IMG/VR virus record: IMGVR_UViG_3300024520_000008
Span: 1 to 46,572 of that record
Length of the DNA: 46,572 bases
From: a virus
Strand: one strand, 5' to 3'
The notes beneath the pieces were generated by a model that ran no database searches, was not told the origin of the DNA, and was given only the letters and a program-made list of their open reading frames with translations. Position 1 is the stretch's first letter; each line of letters opens with the position of its first letter. Of the stretch, positions 38,974 to 46,518 are shown piece by piece. Position numbers and translations under genes: made by a program.

Positions 38974-40475
38974 AATCTATTAACTTCATTTATTAAGGAT
39001 GTGTAGTTTAAAGGTTTATTTTTACCATCATCAGCATCAAAAAGTAAATCTTTTATTGCATATGTTAATGTATCAACTTGATCCTTCTTATTATTATTCT
39101 TCTTTGATGAGAAAAGGAGCAATTCTCTTTCTAAGGCATTTAAAAAGGAGGCACCTTTAGGAAAAAGAACCTGCTTAGATTCCATTCTAGGTAATATATC
39201 GTTTGCTCGGGCAACCTTATCTTTCTCTGGTATTAACCTCGTTACTGGAATATTTGTTTCATCTTCCAGTAATTGAATTAACCCTATCCCTGACGATTTA
39301 TCTTCAATAGCAAACTTAATAAGTGGTACACCCCCATCATTGTTTTTATGTTTCAACCAGAATTCTTTAGAATCCCTTAAAAGTTTGGGGGTAGTCACCT
39401 TCTCCCTATAAACATCAATCAAATATGCGTAACGCCTTGAATTTTTCACCAATAAACCCCAGCACATGAAAACGGTATAGTCGTTGTTCCTCCCTTCTTT
39501 TGACGCAGTGTCAGCATATATCGCATAATAATCCATTTTAGGCAGAAACATCCAATATTTAAAATTTTCCCTCCTAAACACCTCCCCATCATCAGGCTCC
39601 GTTTCTTGAAAGAATTGTGCCTCATAGACTTTACTACCCATATCCCTTTTATCTTGTTCCATTTCACTATGGCCATATCTTCTTGGCTCAAGAAATTCAC
39701 CTTTCTTATAAACTTTAGTGATATTACCGAAACTGTAGGTTTTGGTCTCCTTAGCTTGTATAGGAATGATTACATTTTCCCAGTTATCATCGACAAATGT
39801 ACCTGTGAAATCCTCATCACCCAATCGCTGTTGAATATTAAGTTTTTGTCCAAGTTTCCTATTATTAAACCTAGAAAACGCTGTGCCGCGGGTCCACTCC
39901 AAAGAGGATTCCCTCTGAGTTACCGACATAGCCTCAGCAGGATTCATCAAATCATCAAAAATTAAAATGTTGCCACCTTCACCCGTTATTGCCCCATTTG
40001 TTGAAGATGCTATCCTAAACCCCCCCTCAGTTGTAATAAATTGAGATTGTGTGTTTTTGGTTTCGCTCTCGTCAATCTTTGCTAAACTTGCTGAGTTGTC
40101 TATTTTAAATCTTGGGAACGCCCTTTTATACCAGGCTGTATTTGAAATTGCCCTACCATAACCATGTAATTTCTGAGATAAGGTAGCGCCAAAAGATATG
40201 GTTATTATCTTCATTTTAGGATTAGCACCCAATAACCACATCGACAAAGAAACATTGCACAATGCAGATTTACCGAACCTAGGTGGTATATTAATATTTA
40301 AATTTCTTATCTCACCTCTAGCGAACGCTTCTAAATATTCACACAAAAGGTCTATATACCAATTATCTAAATAAGTCTCTCCTGCATCAAACTTTGAGAA
40401 AGCTTGCTCATAAAAACAAGAGAGTTTGCTCTGTACTAGGTGACTTATCGTATCATTAGTGTAGAGGTGCGTCAT
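38970..40475 (-). CDS. terL: Terminase large subunit (TerL, 501 aa)
   Basis: The ATPase domain has the Walker A motif PPRFGKS (64-70) and Walker B with catalytic residues in NILIFDDLM (about 170). The C-terminal RNase H-like nuclease starts at DYYAIYADTASKEGRNNDY with its first Asp and has the later segment LIKFAIEDKSSGIGLIQLL. It packages DNA into the prohead and cuts concatemers. It overlaps TerS by one base and the portal gene by 4 nt. Confidence 0.92.
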   Translation of the reverse strand: MTHLYTNDTISHLVQSKLSCFYEQAFSKFDAGETYLDNWYIDLLCEYLEAFARGEIRNLNINIPPRFGKSALCNVSLSMWLLGANPKMKIITISFGATLSQKLHGYGRAISNTAWYKRAFPRFKIDNSASLAKIDESETKNTQSQFITTEGGFRIASSTNGAITGEGGNILIFDDLMNPAEAMSVTQRESSLEWTRGTAFSRFNNRKLGQKLNIQQRLGDEDFTGTFVDDNWENVIIPIQAKETKTYSFGNITKVYKKGEFLEPRRYGHSEMEQDKRDMGSKVYEAQFFQETEPDDGEVFRRENFKYWMFLPKMDYYAIYADTASKEGRNNDYTVFMCWGLLVKNSRRYAYLIDVYREKVTTPKLLRDSKEFWLKHKNNDGGVPLIKFAIEDKSSGIGLIQLLEDETNIPVTRLIPEKDKVARANDILPRMESKQVLFPKGASFLNALERELLLFSSKKNNNKKDQVDTLTYAIKDLLFDADDGKNKPLNYTSLINEVNRL

Positions 40476-40912
40476 TATTTTTTCAACTTAGCGGCTTGCT
40501 TTTCAATTTGTCTGTCAATAAGTTCTTTTTCTTTATCTGTAAGCTCTTTACATTCATTCACTGTAGCATCAATAATATTCTTTTGAACAGGTTTACCGCC
40601 CAGTCTGTCCATCACATCCTTCCATACAGAAACCCTCACCTTCTCATCAACAAGATTGTCCGTTGCAATCTCTAGAAATGAGTAAACCTCTAAACCTATT
40701 TCCTTAACAAGCTCAGACTTTTCAATTTGTTCAGCTTTTTTTAGAGATTTTGATTTTTCTTTTCCTAAAAATTCAAGAGCAATCTTAAGACGTTTGTTCA
40801 AATCTCTTTTTCCCCTCCTAGCTACCCCAGATCTCTTACCACCTTTAACACTAATGCGTTTAGCTTCCTCTTTGGTTCTCTTATTTACTGGGATTAAATC
40901 TTTTTCAGCCAT
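40475..40912 (-). CDS. terS: Terminase small subunit (TerS, 145 aa)
   Basis: The first gene of the late operon has a strongly basic N-terminus (KGGKRSGVARRGKRDLNKRL), like DUF5681-type small terminases, followed by helices and the segment WKDVMDRLGGKPVQKNI. It should bind the packaging start site and stimulate TerL. Its start is 30 bases downstream of the late promoter -10 box. Whether packaging is headful or by cohesive ends cannot be decided here. Confidence 0.75.
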   Translation of the reverse strand: MAEKDLIPVNKRTKEEAKRISVKGGKRSGVARRGKRDLNKRLKIALEFLGKEKSKSLKKAEQIEKSELVKEIGLEVYSFLEIATDNLVDEKVRVSVWKDVMDRLGGKPVQKNIIDATVNECKELTDKEKELIDRQIEKQAAKLKK

Positions 40913-40941
40913 TTACATATATACATATCATTGAAATACAA

Positions 40942-40969
40942 ATTATATTTCATGTTCCGTAAAAGTAAA
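40942..40969 (-). promoter_or_regulatory. Late operon promoter (TTTACT-16-TATAAT)
   Basis: On the minus strand TTTACT (40969-40964) and TATAAT (40947-40942) are separated by 16 nt, just upstream of the small terminase gene. It is the only good promoter I find for the entire late operon of about 30 kb. Confidence 0.65.
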
Positions 40970-40997
40970 TTGAATATGTGAAGTTATATAAACTTTT

Positions 40998-41270
40998 AGT
41001 GATGTAACCCTCTAAAAACCAATGTAGGACACCTTTCGAAGCCGTCAGAGTTACAGGTTACAGGATACAACACATCTAAACCCTTATATATATATTATGT
41101 TTTTTTATTATTTATTACCTTTATTACTTTTATAATATATGTAGTATTAATATTAGTTGTAACTTGTAACCTTATATAAATAAAATAAATATAAAAACAA
41201 CATAGGTGGGTGTTTACGAGAAAATAAAAAAGTCACAAACCCCCTCGAGACTTGTGACTTTCCTTGTAAC
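40998..41270. other. AT-rich intergenic region with TGTAAC motif cluster, possible origin
   Basis: The 377-bp gap between TerS and the prim-pol gene (40913-41289) contains TGTAAC or its complement GTTACA at 41003, 41050, 41057, 41158, 41165 and 41265. The pair 41050-41062 (right-pointing) faces the pair 41158-41170 across about 95 bp of almost pure A/T. Two longer arms, GGTTACAGGATACAAC (41056-41071) and GTTGTAACTTGTAACC (41156-41171), form an imperfect inverted repeat with two mismatches. Iteron-like motifs around an AT-rich core are typical of replication origins or of large operators. The late promoter and the terminator at 41229 lie at its edges. Confidence 0.5.
41229..41261 (-). terminator. 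Rho-independent terminator of the prim-pol operon
   Basis: AAAGTCACAA (41229-41238) pairs with TTGTGACTTT (41252-41261), a 10-bp stem with a 13-nt loop. On the minus strand it is followed by a T-rich tract (TTTTTATTTTC). It ends transcription from the prim-pol gene before the late promoter. Confidence 0.75.
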
Positions 41271-41289
41271 TTAGCTTACTTAGTAACCT

Positions 41290-43623
41290 TCAACTTAACG
41301 ATCTTCTGATTTCATCATTAGAATAATCTTTCTTTTTCCAAATCCTTCTTGCTTTACCATCGATCTTTATCGGATTTGCAACAACACTATATCCGAGCTT
41401 TTTCATAAGAATATGCTTCTTATTGTTATTGATATCTAGTTCTGGATATTCAAATAACAAATCTCGGAATAAATCTACTGAGGAAACAACATTTTTATTA
41501 TAATACTTACTACCCTTATTGATTAACTCTTTTATTTCAGTAAGTCCCTCAAAACAAGCTTCCTCAGTAGCGATCATTGAAAGTTTGTAGTCTGTCATAG
41601 GAGCTTGCTTAATACTTAAGAAATGCTTAGATATCTTAAATTCTAATAACCATTTCCTCACCTCACTACCATAAACCCGAACAGCGTTAAAAAGTTTAGG
41701 GAAATATGTTTTGGCATCTTCTCCGACATAGTTGGCCATCTCGTTGAGAGATTCTATTTGAGTGAAGATAACCCACCAACGTCGATCATCTTGATCCACA
41801 GGGAGGGAATCTTTGTAATTGGTAAAACAAATATAGTTGGTGGTGTTGTAAGTCATATATTGTTTAACACCTTTATCATTAATTTGTATCATTCTGTCAG
41901 TCACTAAAGGTTTTAAAGAATTTATAGCATTATACCTGTTATACCCTTTAACCCGCAATTCTTCTAACACATTAACACTAACATTAGTCGCCCAGCCGTT
42001 AAAATCCGAAACAACTTGATTAGGGCTTACAGTTCCTACATTCCTATCACCTAAACAACATCTTAATAATTCACCGAAAAAAGACTTACCCACACCTTGA
42101 ATAGATTGAATAACCGGAGACCACAAAATTTGTTTCCCCGGAAATTGCACTTGATGAGCTAACCATTGTGTAAATATATCGGAGTTTTCTTTTGAGGTAC
42201 AAATAAAAGCAATATGCTTTTTAACCAAATTAACAGCTTCCCCACCCCCTTTAGAATATTCAGTTGAAGCAACGGGTACAGTTTTATGATTGAAGGAGTT
42301 TAGCACTTTATAATCATCAATATTACAAACAGTACTATTGCTATTAGGTAGATATGCTATTGAATCAACAGTTTCTATGAAACCTTTATCAGCAATATAC
42401 TTAGCCGCAGACTGTTTTGAACCATTAACTGACTCCGGGACATTCTTACCATTAAAAATATTAAACCCCTCTGTCTTTAATATTTTTAAAGTCTTTAAAT
42501 TTGCGAATGCTGCATGACTGTTGACATAAACCCAATCTTTACACCAAGGCGGGGTTTCACCATCCTCGACAAAGATACCGTTTACCACATCCACACTATT
42601 TAAAAGTTTTCTAACCTCATTTATAGGAAGTTTGACATTTGATAAATCTTTATATCTATCTTGGACAGCCTTTACTATTTTTTCTATTTTAATTTTACAA
42701 AAGTTATTTTTCCTTATTTCCGGGATAATTTCAAATTCCAATTTCTTTTCGTTAGCTTTCTTAATTTTTTCCAAATACTTGTTTAACTCCATACTAGTTT
42801 TATCATATTCAACATCCTTAACCATATGAAATATGGTACCTAGAGTTACCCCACCGTTTGAATCAAAACTTTTCCACCTCTTTTTAGTTTCCCCATCTTT
42901 ATAATTATCCCCGTTTTGAGACCATTCCTCCCATAATTTTAAACCGTCAATGGGATCCCAATCATGTAGAGCCATTCCAACCTTGACCCACTCACTATTT
43001 GACATCGACGGGTCTAGCTTTTCAAGCATGTCGACAACCTTCTCTTCCGACCAAGATGAGAATTTACCACCCAACAATCCTTCAAAATCCCCCAAGTCAT
43101 CGCCGAAACAATCTAGTGCAACCTGCTCACAACCAATAAAATCAATGATAGCTTCCGGAGCCTCATTTTGTTCAAATTTTCCAAAGAGGTCATCGGACCA
43201 AACATATTCACCATCAGACCTTTTACAGGAACAGATTAAACAATAAGACCCTTCCGTTAAGAAATCTATACCTACGTAATCCACCCCCAAAGTCTTTTTA
43301 AAAGAATAATCTTTATACTTTTCAGGAATCTTTAGATAAATGTGGAAACCACCCCGAGGAGTATTGACGGTAGGTTCTATATCATCCAAGTTAAGTTTTT
43401 CTTTAAGTTTCTTAAAACTGACATCTCCACCGTTTCTAGGGTCAACATCAATAACAAGATCCTCCTTAGACAGCTGCCATCCAACATTACCTTTATGATT
43501 ATAAAGTGTTTCTTTAGGAAACAACGTGTTCCTCCAGTTTTTCCTTGGGTATTTGACATTGTCTAAAGGCATTAAATTTTTACCTGATAAAATATACTGA
43601 CTAATTACAGAACTTTTAATCAT
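41290..43623 (-). CDS. Bifunctional prim-pol and SF3/VirE-type helicase (777 aa)
   Basis: The start is ATG 43623; a GTG six bases upstream is the alternative. The N-terminal prim-pol domain has the metal-binding D59-x-D61 (VIDVDPRNGG) and the His94 motif (TPRGGFHIY). A PriCT-2-like domain follows (about 205-275, MSNSEWVKVGMALHDWDP and WKSFDSNGGVTLGTIFHMV). The C-terminal helicase carries Walker A GVGKS (510-514), an acidic Walker B-like NVLEELR, and the segment YICFTNYKDSLPVDQDDRRW with an arginine finger or sensor. It should prime and unwind DNA at the origin. It ends at the terminator before the late region. Confidence 0.88.
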   Translation of the reverse strand: MIKSSVISQYILSGKNLMPLDNVKYPRKNWRNTLFPKETLYNHKGNVGWQLSKEDLVIDVDPRNGGDVSFKKLKEKLNLDDIEPTVNTPRGGFHIYLKIPEKYKDYSFKKTLGVDYVGIDFLTEGSYCLICSCKRSDGEYVWSDDLFGKFEQNEAPEAIIDFIGCEQVALDCFGDDLGDFEGLLGGKFSSWSEEKVVDMLEKLDPSMSNSEWVKVGMALHDWDPIDGLKLWEEWSQNGDNYKDGETKKRWKSFDSNGGVTLGTIFHMVKDVEYDKTSMELNKYLEKIKKANEKKLEFEIIPEIRKNNFCKIKIEKIVKAVQDRYKDLSNVKLPINEVRKLLNSVDVVNGIFVEDGETPPWCKDWVYVNSHAAFANLKTLKILKTEGFNIFNGKNVPESVNGSKQSAAKYIADKGFIETVDSIAYLPNSNSTVCNIDDYKVLNSFNHKTVPVASTEYSKGGGEAVNLVKKHIAFICTSKENSDIFTQWLAHQVQFPGKQILWSPVIQSIQGVGKSFFGELLRCCLGDRNVGTVSPNQVVSDFNGWATNVSVNVLEELRVKGYNRYNAINSLKPLVTDRMIQINDKGVKQYMTYNTTNYICFTNYKDSLPVDQDDRRWWVIFTQIESLNEMANYVGEDAKTYFPKLFNAVRVYGSEVRKWLLEFKISKHFLSIKQAPMTDYKLSMIATEEACFEGLTEIKELINKGSKYYNKNVVSSVDLFRDLLFEYPELDINNNKKHILMKKLGYSVVANPIKIDGKARRIWKKKDYSNDEIRRSLS

Positions 43624-43659
43624 ACTCACAAACCTACCGTTATGTTTTGTTAATTATTT

Positions 43660-44241
43660 TTATAAAATATGGCATCCACATTCCACTTTATCTTGAGTCC
43701 TATCCACCCAAGTTTCATCACCACAATCCTCTTCATATTCATGCCCGTCATGTTTCTCATCTTCGTCTATTTCTCTATAAACCTCTTCCCGTATACCGAA
43801 AAGATCATTTAGTTTTGTTAAATAATACCCCTCTTCAACCTTGTCACCTTTCTCAGAATAATAGTTAATCATTTTTTGCAACACCTTACCTTTTATTTCT
43901 TTATAATTAGACATCTTAGGATGGTCTTTTACAAACTTATATAAAACACTGATTAGACTGATATCTTTATATAGGTTTTGACTAGCTACTATATCAATAA
44001 CAGGGCTTACAATTTCTTCTCTCAGTTTCCAAATCAATCTCTCTTTCCCTACAAAAGTAGCCCTATTATTCTCGAGAAAATCCATAGAGACATCTAAACA
44101 TTTAACTGTTTTGATTAAGTCTTTGAGTTTAGAGATACCTACAATCTGTTCTCCACAATCTATTATTTTACAAATAGCTTCCATTTGATGTTTATCTGCA
44201 TCGGTATACAACAAACGTATCTGACTTTTACCCATTCTCAT
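43660..44241 (-). CDS. Hypothetical 193-aa early protein upstream of the prim-pol gene
   Basis: The protein starts MRMGKSQIRLLYTDADKHQM and is helical and charged. The last 40 residues are acidic and Cys/His-rich: DEDEKHDGHEYEEDCGDE, then VECGCHIL at the C-terminus. No family is recognised. It is the first gene of the leftward early operon, behind the promoter at 44281-44309, and the prim-pol gene follows 36 bases later. A regulatory or replication accessory role is possible. Confidence 0.6.
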   Translation of the reverse strand: MRMGKSQIRLLYTDADKHQMEAICKIIDCGEQIVGISKLKDLIKTVKCLDVSMDFLENNRATFVGKERLIWKLREEIVSPVIDIVASQNLYKDISLISVLYKFVKDHPKMSNYKEIKGKVLQKMINYYSEKGDKVEEGYYLTKLNDLFGIREEVYREIDEDEKHDGHEYEEDCGDETWVDRTQDKVECGCHIL

Positions 44242-44280
44242 AATAATTACCTATCAATATATTTTATTAAAGTGACCCGC

Positions 44281-44309
44281 ATTTTAAATTATCAATTGTG
44301 AAATGTAAA
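44281..44309 (-). promoter_or_regulatory. Leftward early promoter of the divergent switch
   Basis: On the minus strand TTTACA (44309-44304) is followed, after 17 nt, by TAAAAT (44286-44281). It drives the gene at 43660 and the prim-pol/helicase gene. It lies about 80 bp from the rightward promoter, across the direct repeats. Confidence 0.6.
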
Positions 44310-44345
44310 TGCTTATCTTATATATGTTAAAATATAATTATTTAT

Positions 44346-44397
44346 TAATAATTTAAAGTTTGCAAATAGATAAGTAATAATTTAAGGTTTACAAATA
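44346..44397. repeat. Two 23-bp direct repeats, operator candidates
   Basis: Copies at 44346-44368 and 44375-44397 (TAATAATTTAA.GTTT.CAAA plus TA) differ at two positions and start 29 bp apart. The first includes the palindrome TTTGCAAA. The second covers the -35 box of the rightward promoter. They look like tandem operators, probably for the small HTH protein that follows. Confidence 0.65.
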
Positions 44398-44416
44398 TAA
44401 AATTATATTTCATAAT
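44388..44416 (+). promoter_or_regulatory. Rightward promoter of the HTH and repeat-gene cluster 2
   Basis: TTTACA (44388-44393), 17 nt and CATAAT (44411-44416) lie just before the HTH gene. The -35 box is inside the second 23-bp direct repeat, so binding there would repress this promoter. Confidence 0.6.
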
Positions 44417-44443
44417 AACTTTTAATTAAAAATTGGTTAAATT

Positions 44444-44635
44444 ATGTCAAGTGGAGATCTGTTGTCTTTGGAAGAAATACAAGAATTATTACAGGATAAA
44501 AAACTATATACGGTGGCGGAGGTTACAGGATTATCCTACCCCACTCTTAAAAAACTAAATGATGGTAAAGCTGAAAATTACACATTTAAAACACTTCGTA
44601 AAGTGACCGACTATTTGAAATTTAGAAAAATGTGA
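44444..44635 (+). CDS. Small HTH (Cro-like) regulator (63 aa)
   Basis: The short protein has a helix-turn-helix at about residues 23-38 (VAEVTGLSYPTLKKL), followed by a second helical pair (FKTLRKVTDYLKFRK). The fold looks like the XRE/Cro-type or excisionase-like small DNA-binding proteins. It starts 28 bases after the -10 box of its own promoter, and the direct repeats directly upstream are probable binding sites, so it most likely represses itself, perhaps together with the divergent promoter. Confidence 0.75.
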   Translation: MSSGDLLSLEEIQELLQDKKLYTVAEVTGLSYPTLKKLNDGKAENYTFKTLRKVTDYLKFRKM

Positions 44636-44641
44636 TGGGTA

Positions 44642-44655
44642 CTACAGAGCTGTAG
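44642..44655. promoter_or_regulatory. Palindrome before the repeat-protein gene
   Basis: CTACAG and CTGTAG, separated by AG, form a perfect 6-bp dyad in the 51-bp gap between the HTH gene and the first repeat gene of cluster 2. It may be an operator or a short hairpin. No promoter is visible next to it. Confidence 0.4.
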
Positions 44656-44686
44656 ATTTAAGTTAAAAATGTAAAAATGGTATAAA

Positions 44687-45115
44687 ATGAATAAAATATT
44701 AACATTAGAAGAAGCAAGAGATAGAGCAGAAGACTACCATGAGTATGGTAACAGGGATCATAGCTATAAATTAAAAGGGGATAGGTTTTACCACCTTATA
44801 AGAAACGGTGTTGATCTTCTAGAAGGTAAGGGAGCTATAGGCTGTTGGTCATATACTAACGAGGATTACGCATATTTAACAGAAGATTACTTTTATCATC
44901 TTATAAGAAACGGTGTGGATCTTCTAGAAGGTAAGAGAGCTATGTGGTGTGATTCATATGCTAACGGCGATTATTCATATAAAACAGAAGATGGACTTTG
45001 GCATCTTATAATAAACGGCATTGATGTTTTAGAAGGGAAGAGAGCTATAGCTTGTCGTTCATATGGTGACGGGGATTATGAATATAAAACTGAAGATGAA
45101 GTTTACCATTTATAA
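44687..45115 (+). CDS. NGDY repeat protein, cap plus 3 units, truncated end (142 aa)
   Basis: ATG 44687 follows GGTATAAA. After a cap (NKILTLEEARDRAEDYHEY, no Cys) come three units with variable pairs G/W, W/D and A/R, and a fourth that stops after YHL. The third unit is more diverged than most (LIINGIDVLEGK). The end resembles that of the gene at 7319: the reading frame breaks off inside a unit at TACCATTTATAA and the normal leader GGTATAAA of the next gene follows, so a deletion has removed the rest. The cap and first unit share 108 bp, with one difference, with 5810-5917 in cluster 1. Function unknown. Confidence 0.72.
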   Translation: MNKILTLEEARDRAEDYHEYGNRDHSYKLKGDRFYHLIRNGVDLLEGKGAIGCWSYTNEDYAYLTEDYFYHLIRNGVDLLEGKRAMWCDSYANGDYSYKTEDGLWHLIINGIDVLEGKRAIACRSYGDGDYEYKTEDEVYHL

Positions 45116-45132
45116 AATTAAAAAGGTATAAA

Positions 45133-45822
45133 ATGAATAAAATCTTAACATTAGAAGAAGCAAGAAAGAACGAAAGTTATTTTCTTGAGTATCACAACGG
45201 TGATTATGAGTATAAATTAAAAGGGGGGCATTTTTTCCATCTTATAAGAAACGGTGTTGATTTTCTAGAAGGTAAGAGAGCTATAGATTGTTGGTCATTT
45301 GATAACGGGGATTATTGGTATAAATTAAAAGGGGATAGGTTTTGCCATCTTATAAGAAACGGTGTTGATCTTCTAGAAGGTAAGAGAGCTATACGGTGTT
45401 GGTCATATAATAACGGGGATTATGAGTATCGAACGGAAGATGACGTTTTACATCTTATAAAAAACGGTGTTGATCTTCTAGAAGGTAAGAATGCTATATA
45501 TTGTTATTCATATGATAACGATGATTACGCATATTCAACAGAAGATTACTTTTATCATCTTATAAGAAACGGTGTTGATGTTTTAGAAGGTAAGAGAGCT
45601 ATGCGCTGTTTTTCATATAATAACGGGGATTATTCATATACAACGGAAGATGAATTTTACCATCTTATAAGAAACGGTGTTGATCTTCTAAAAGGTAAGA
45701 GGGCTATAGGTTGTTACTCATGTGATAACGGAGATTATTCATATGAAACAGAAGATGGAGTTATGCACGAAGTAAAATTAAAAAGGTGTAAAATGATGAA
45801 AGTTAAAGACGTTTCGAAATAA
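45133..45822 (+). CDS. NGDY repeat protein, cap plus 5 units, fused to a truncated gene remnant (229 aa)
   Basis: ATG 45133 follows AAAAGGTATAAA. The cap (ILTLEEARKNESYFLEY) has no Cys. Five units follow, with variable pairs D/W, R/W, Y/Y, R/F and G/Y; the first two carry the KLKGG or KLKGD linker in front of them. The usual tail HEVKL is not followed by NEV and a stop. It continues KRCK through the leader of the next gene and then in frame through MMKVKDVSK, the truncated copy of the 68-aa protein. It therefore ends with nine residues of another gene. Function unknown. Confidence 0.72.
   Translation: MNKILTLEEARKNESYFLEYHNGDYEYKLKGGHFFHLIRNGVDFLEGKRAIDCWSFDNGDYWYKLKGDRFCHLIRNGVDLLEGKRAIRCWSYNNGDYEYRTEDDVLHLIKNGVDLLEGKNAIYCYSYDNDDYAYSTEDYFYHLIRNGVDVLEGKRAMRCFSYNNGDYSYTTEDEFYHLIRNGVDLLKGKRAIGCYSCDNGDYSYETEDGVMHEVKLKRCKMMKVKDVSK
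45793..45822 (+). pseudogene. Truncated copy of the 68-aa gene (remnant 1)
   Basis: ATGATGAAAGTT and following encode MMKVKDVSK and then a stop in place of the Tyr codon of the intact gene at 199. Similarity continues for about 13 bases (GATATAAATTTAA) and then ends. The frame is also read through from the repeat gene upstream. Confidence 0.7.
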
Positions 45823-45859
45823 GATATAAATTTAATTTCACATATATTAAAATTAAATC

Positions 45860-45888
45860 TTTACATTATTAAACCTCGTGTGTATAAT
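45860..45888 (+). promoter_or_regulatory. sigma70-type promoter, copy 1
   Basis: TTTACA (45860-45865), 17 nt and TATAAT (45883-45888), identical to the promoter at 4-32. It precedes the repeat gene at 45925. Confidence 0.75.
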
Positions 45889-45924
45889 GTATTTATTAAC
45901 TGTAACTGATTAAAAAGGTATAAA

Positions 45925-46518
45925 ATGACTAAAATATTAACACTAGAAGAAGCAAGAGAGAAAGCTATAGATTTTTATTCATATGATAACGGGGATTATT
46001 GGTATAAATTAAAAGGGGATAGGTTTTACCATCTTATAAGAAACGGTGTGGATCTTCTAGAAGGTAAGGATGCTATAGATTGTCACTTATTAACACTAGA
46101 AGAAGCAAGAGAGAAAGCTATATATTGTTATTCATATGATAACGGGGATTATTGGTATAAATTAAAAGGGGATAGGTTTTGGCATCTTATAAGAAACGGT
46201 GTGGATGTTTTAGAAGGTAAGGATGCTATAAATTGTTATTCATATACTAACGGGGATTATGAGTATGAAACAGAAAATGGAGTTTACCATCTTATAAGAA
46301 ACGGTGTTGATCTTCTAGTAGGTAGGAATGCTATATATTGTTATTCATATGATAACGGGGATTATGAATATCACGTTCATCTTCTAGAAGGTAAGAGAGC
46401 TGTATATCTTTGTTCATTTGATAACGGGCATTGTAAGTATGAAATAGAAGATGGAGTTATGCACGAAGTAAAATTAAAAAGGTGTAAAATGATGAAAGTT
46501 AAAGACGTTTCGAAATAA
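45925..46518 (+). CDS. Rearranged NGDY repeat protein with a second internal cap (197 aa)
   Basis: ATG 45925 lies 37 bases after a good -10 box. The gene starts with the cap MTKILTLEEAREKAI, has one unit, then, in the middle of the next hairpin, restarts with LLTLEEAREKAIYCYSY, a second cap fused in frame. Two further units and a partial one follow; in the last a segment is missing (YEYHVHLLEGKRAVY lacks FYHLIRNGVD), and several conserved residues are changed (LLVGRN, NGHCKY). The end continues through KRCK into MMKVKDVSK. These features suggest a decaying or actively rearranging copy. Function unknown. Confidence 0.68.
   Translation: MTKILTLEEAREKAIDFYSYDNGDYWYKLKGDRFYHLIRNGVDLLEGKDAIDCHLLTLEEAREKAIYCYSYDNGDYWYKLKGDRFWHLIRNGVDVLEGKDAINCYSYTNGDYEYETENGVYHLIRNGVDLLVGRNAIYCYSYDNGDYEYHVHLLEGKRAVYLCSFDNGHCKYEIEDGVMHEVKLKRCKMMKVKDVSK

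Larger units (their letters stand above)
45751..45969 (+). repeat. Long exact direct repeat, copy 1 (219 bp)
   Basis: Bases 45751-45876 are identical to 46447-46572 and bases 45857-45969 to 1-113, so if the window is circular this is one uninterrupted 219-bp direct repeat. It includes a gene end, the truncated MMKVKDVSK frame, the promoter and the start of the next repeat gene: a whole duplicated gene boundary. Confidence 0.9.
44687..46518 (+). repeat. Repeat-gene cluster 2: about 11 units of 105/108 bp
   Basis: Three further repeat genes with 3, 5 and 3 complete units make up this cluster, which continues over the circular junction to the one-hairpin gene at 69. The units are more diverged from one another than those in cluster 1, and the last gene has several internal rearrangements, suggesting decay. 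Confidence 0.85.

Noticed and set aside
43660-44241. C-terminal CaaX prenylation motif (CHIL)
   Set aside because: The four residues fit the pattern, but this is an early phage gene next to a primase-helicase gene, with no sign of secretion. A chance match is more likely.
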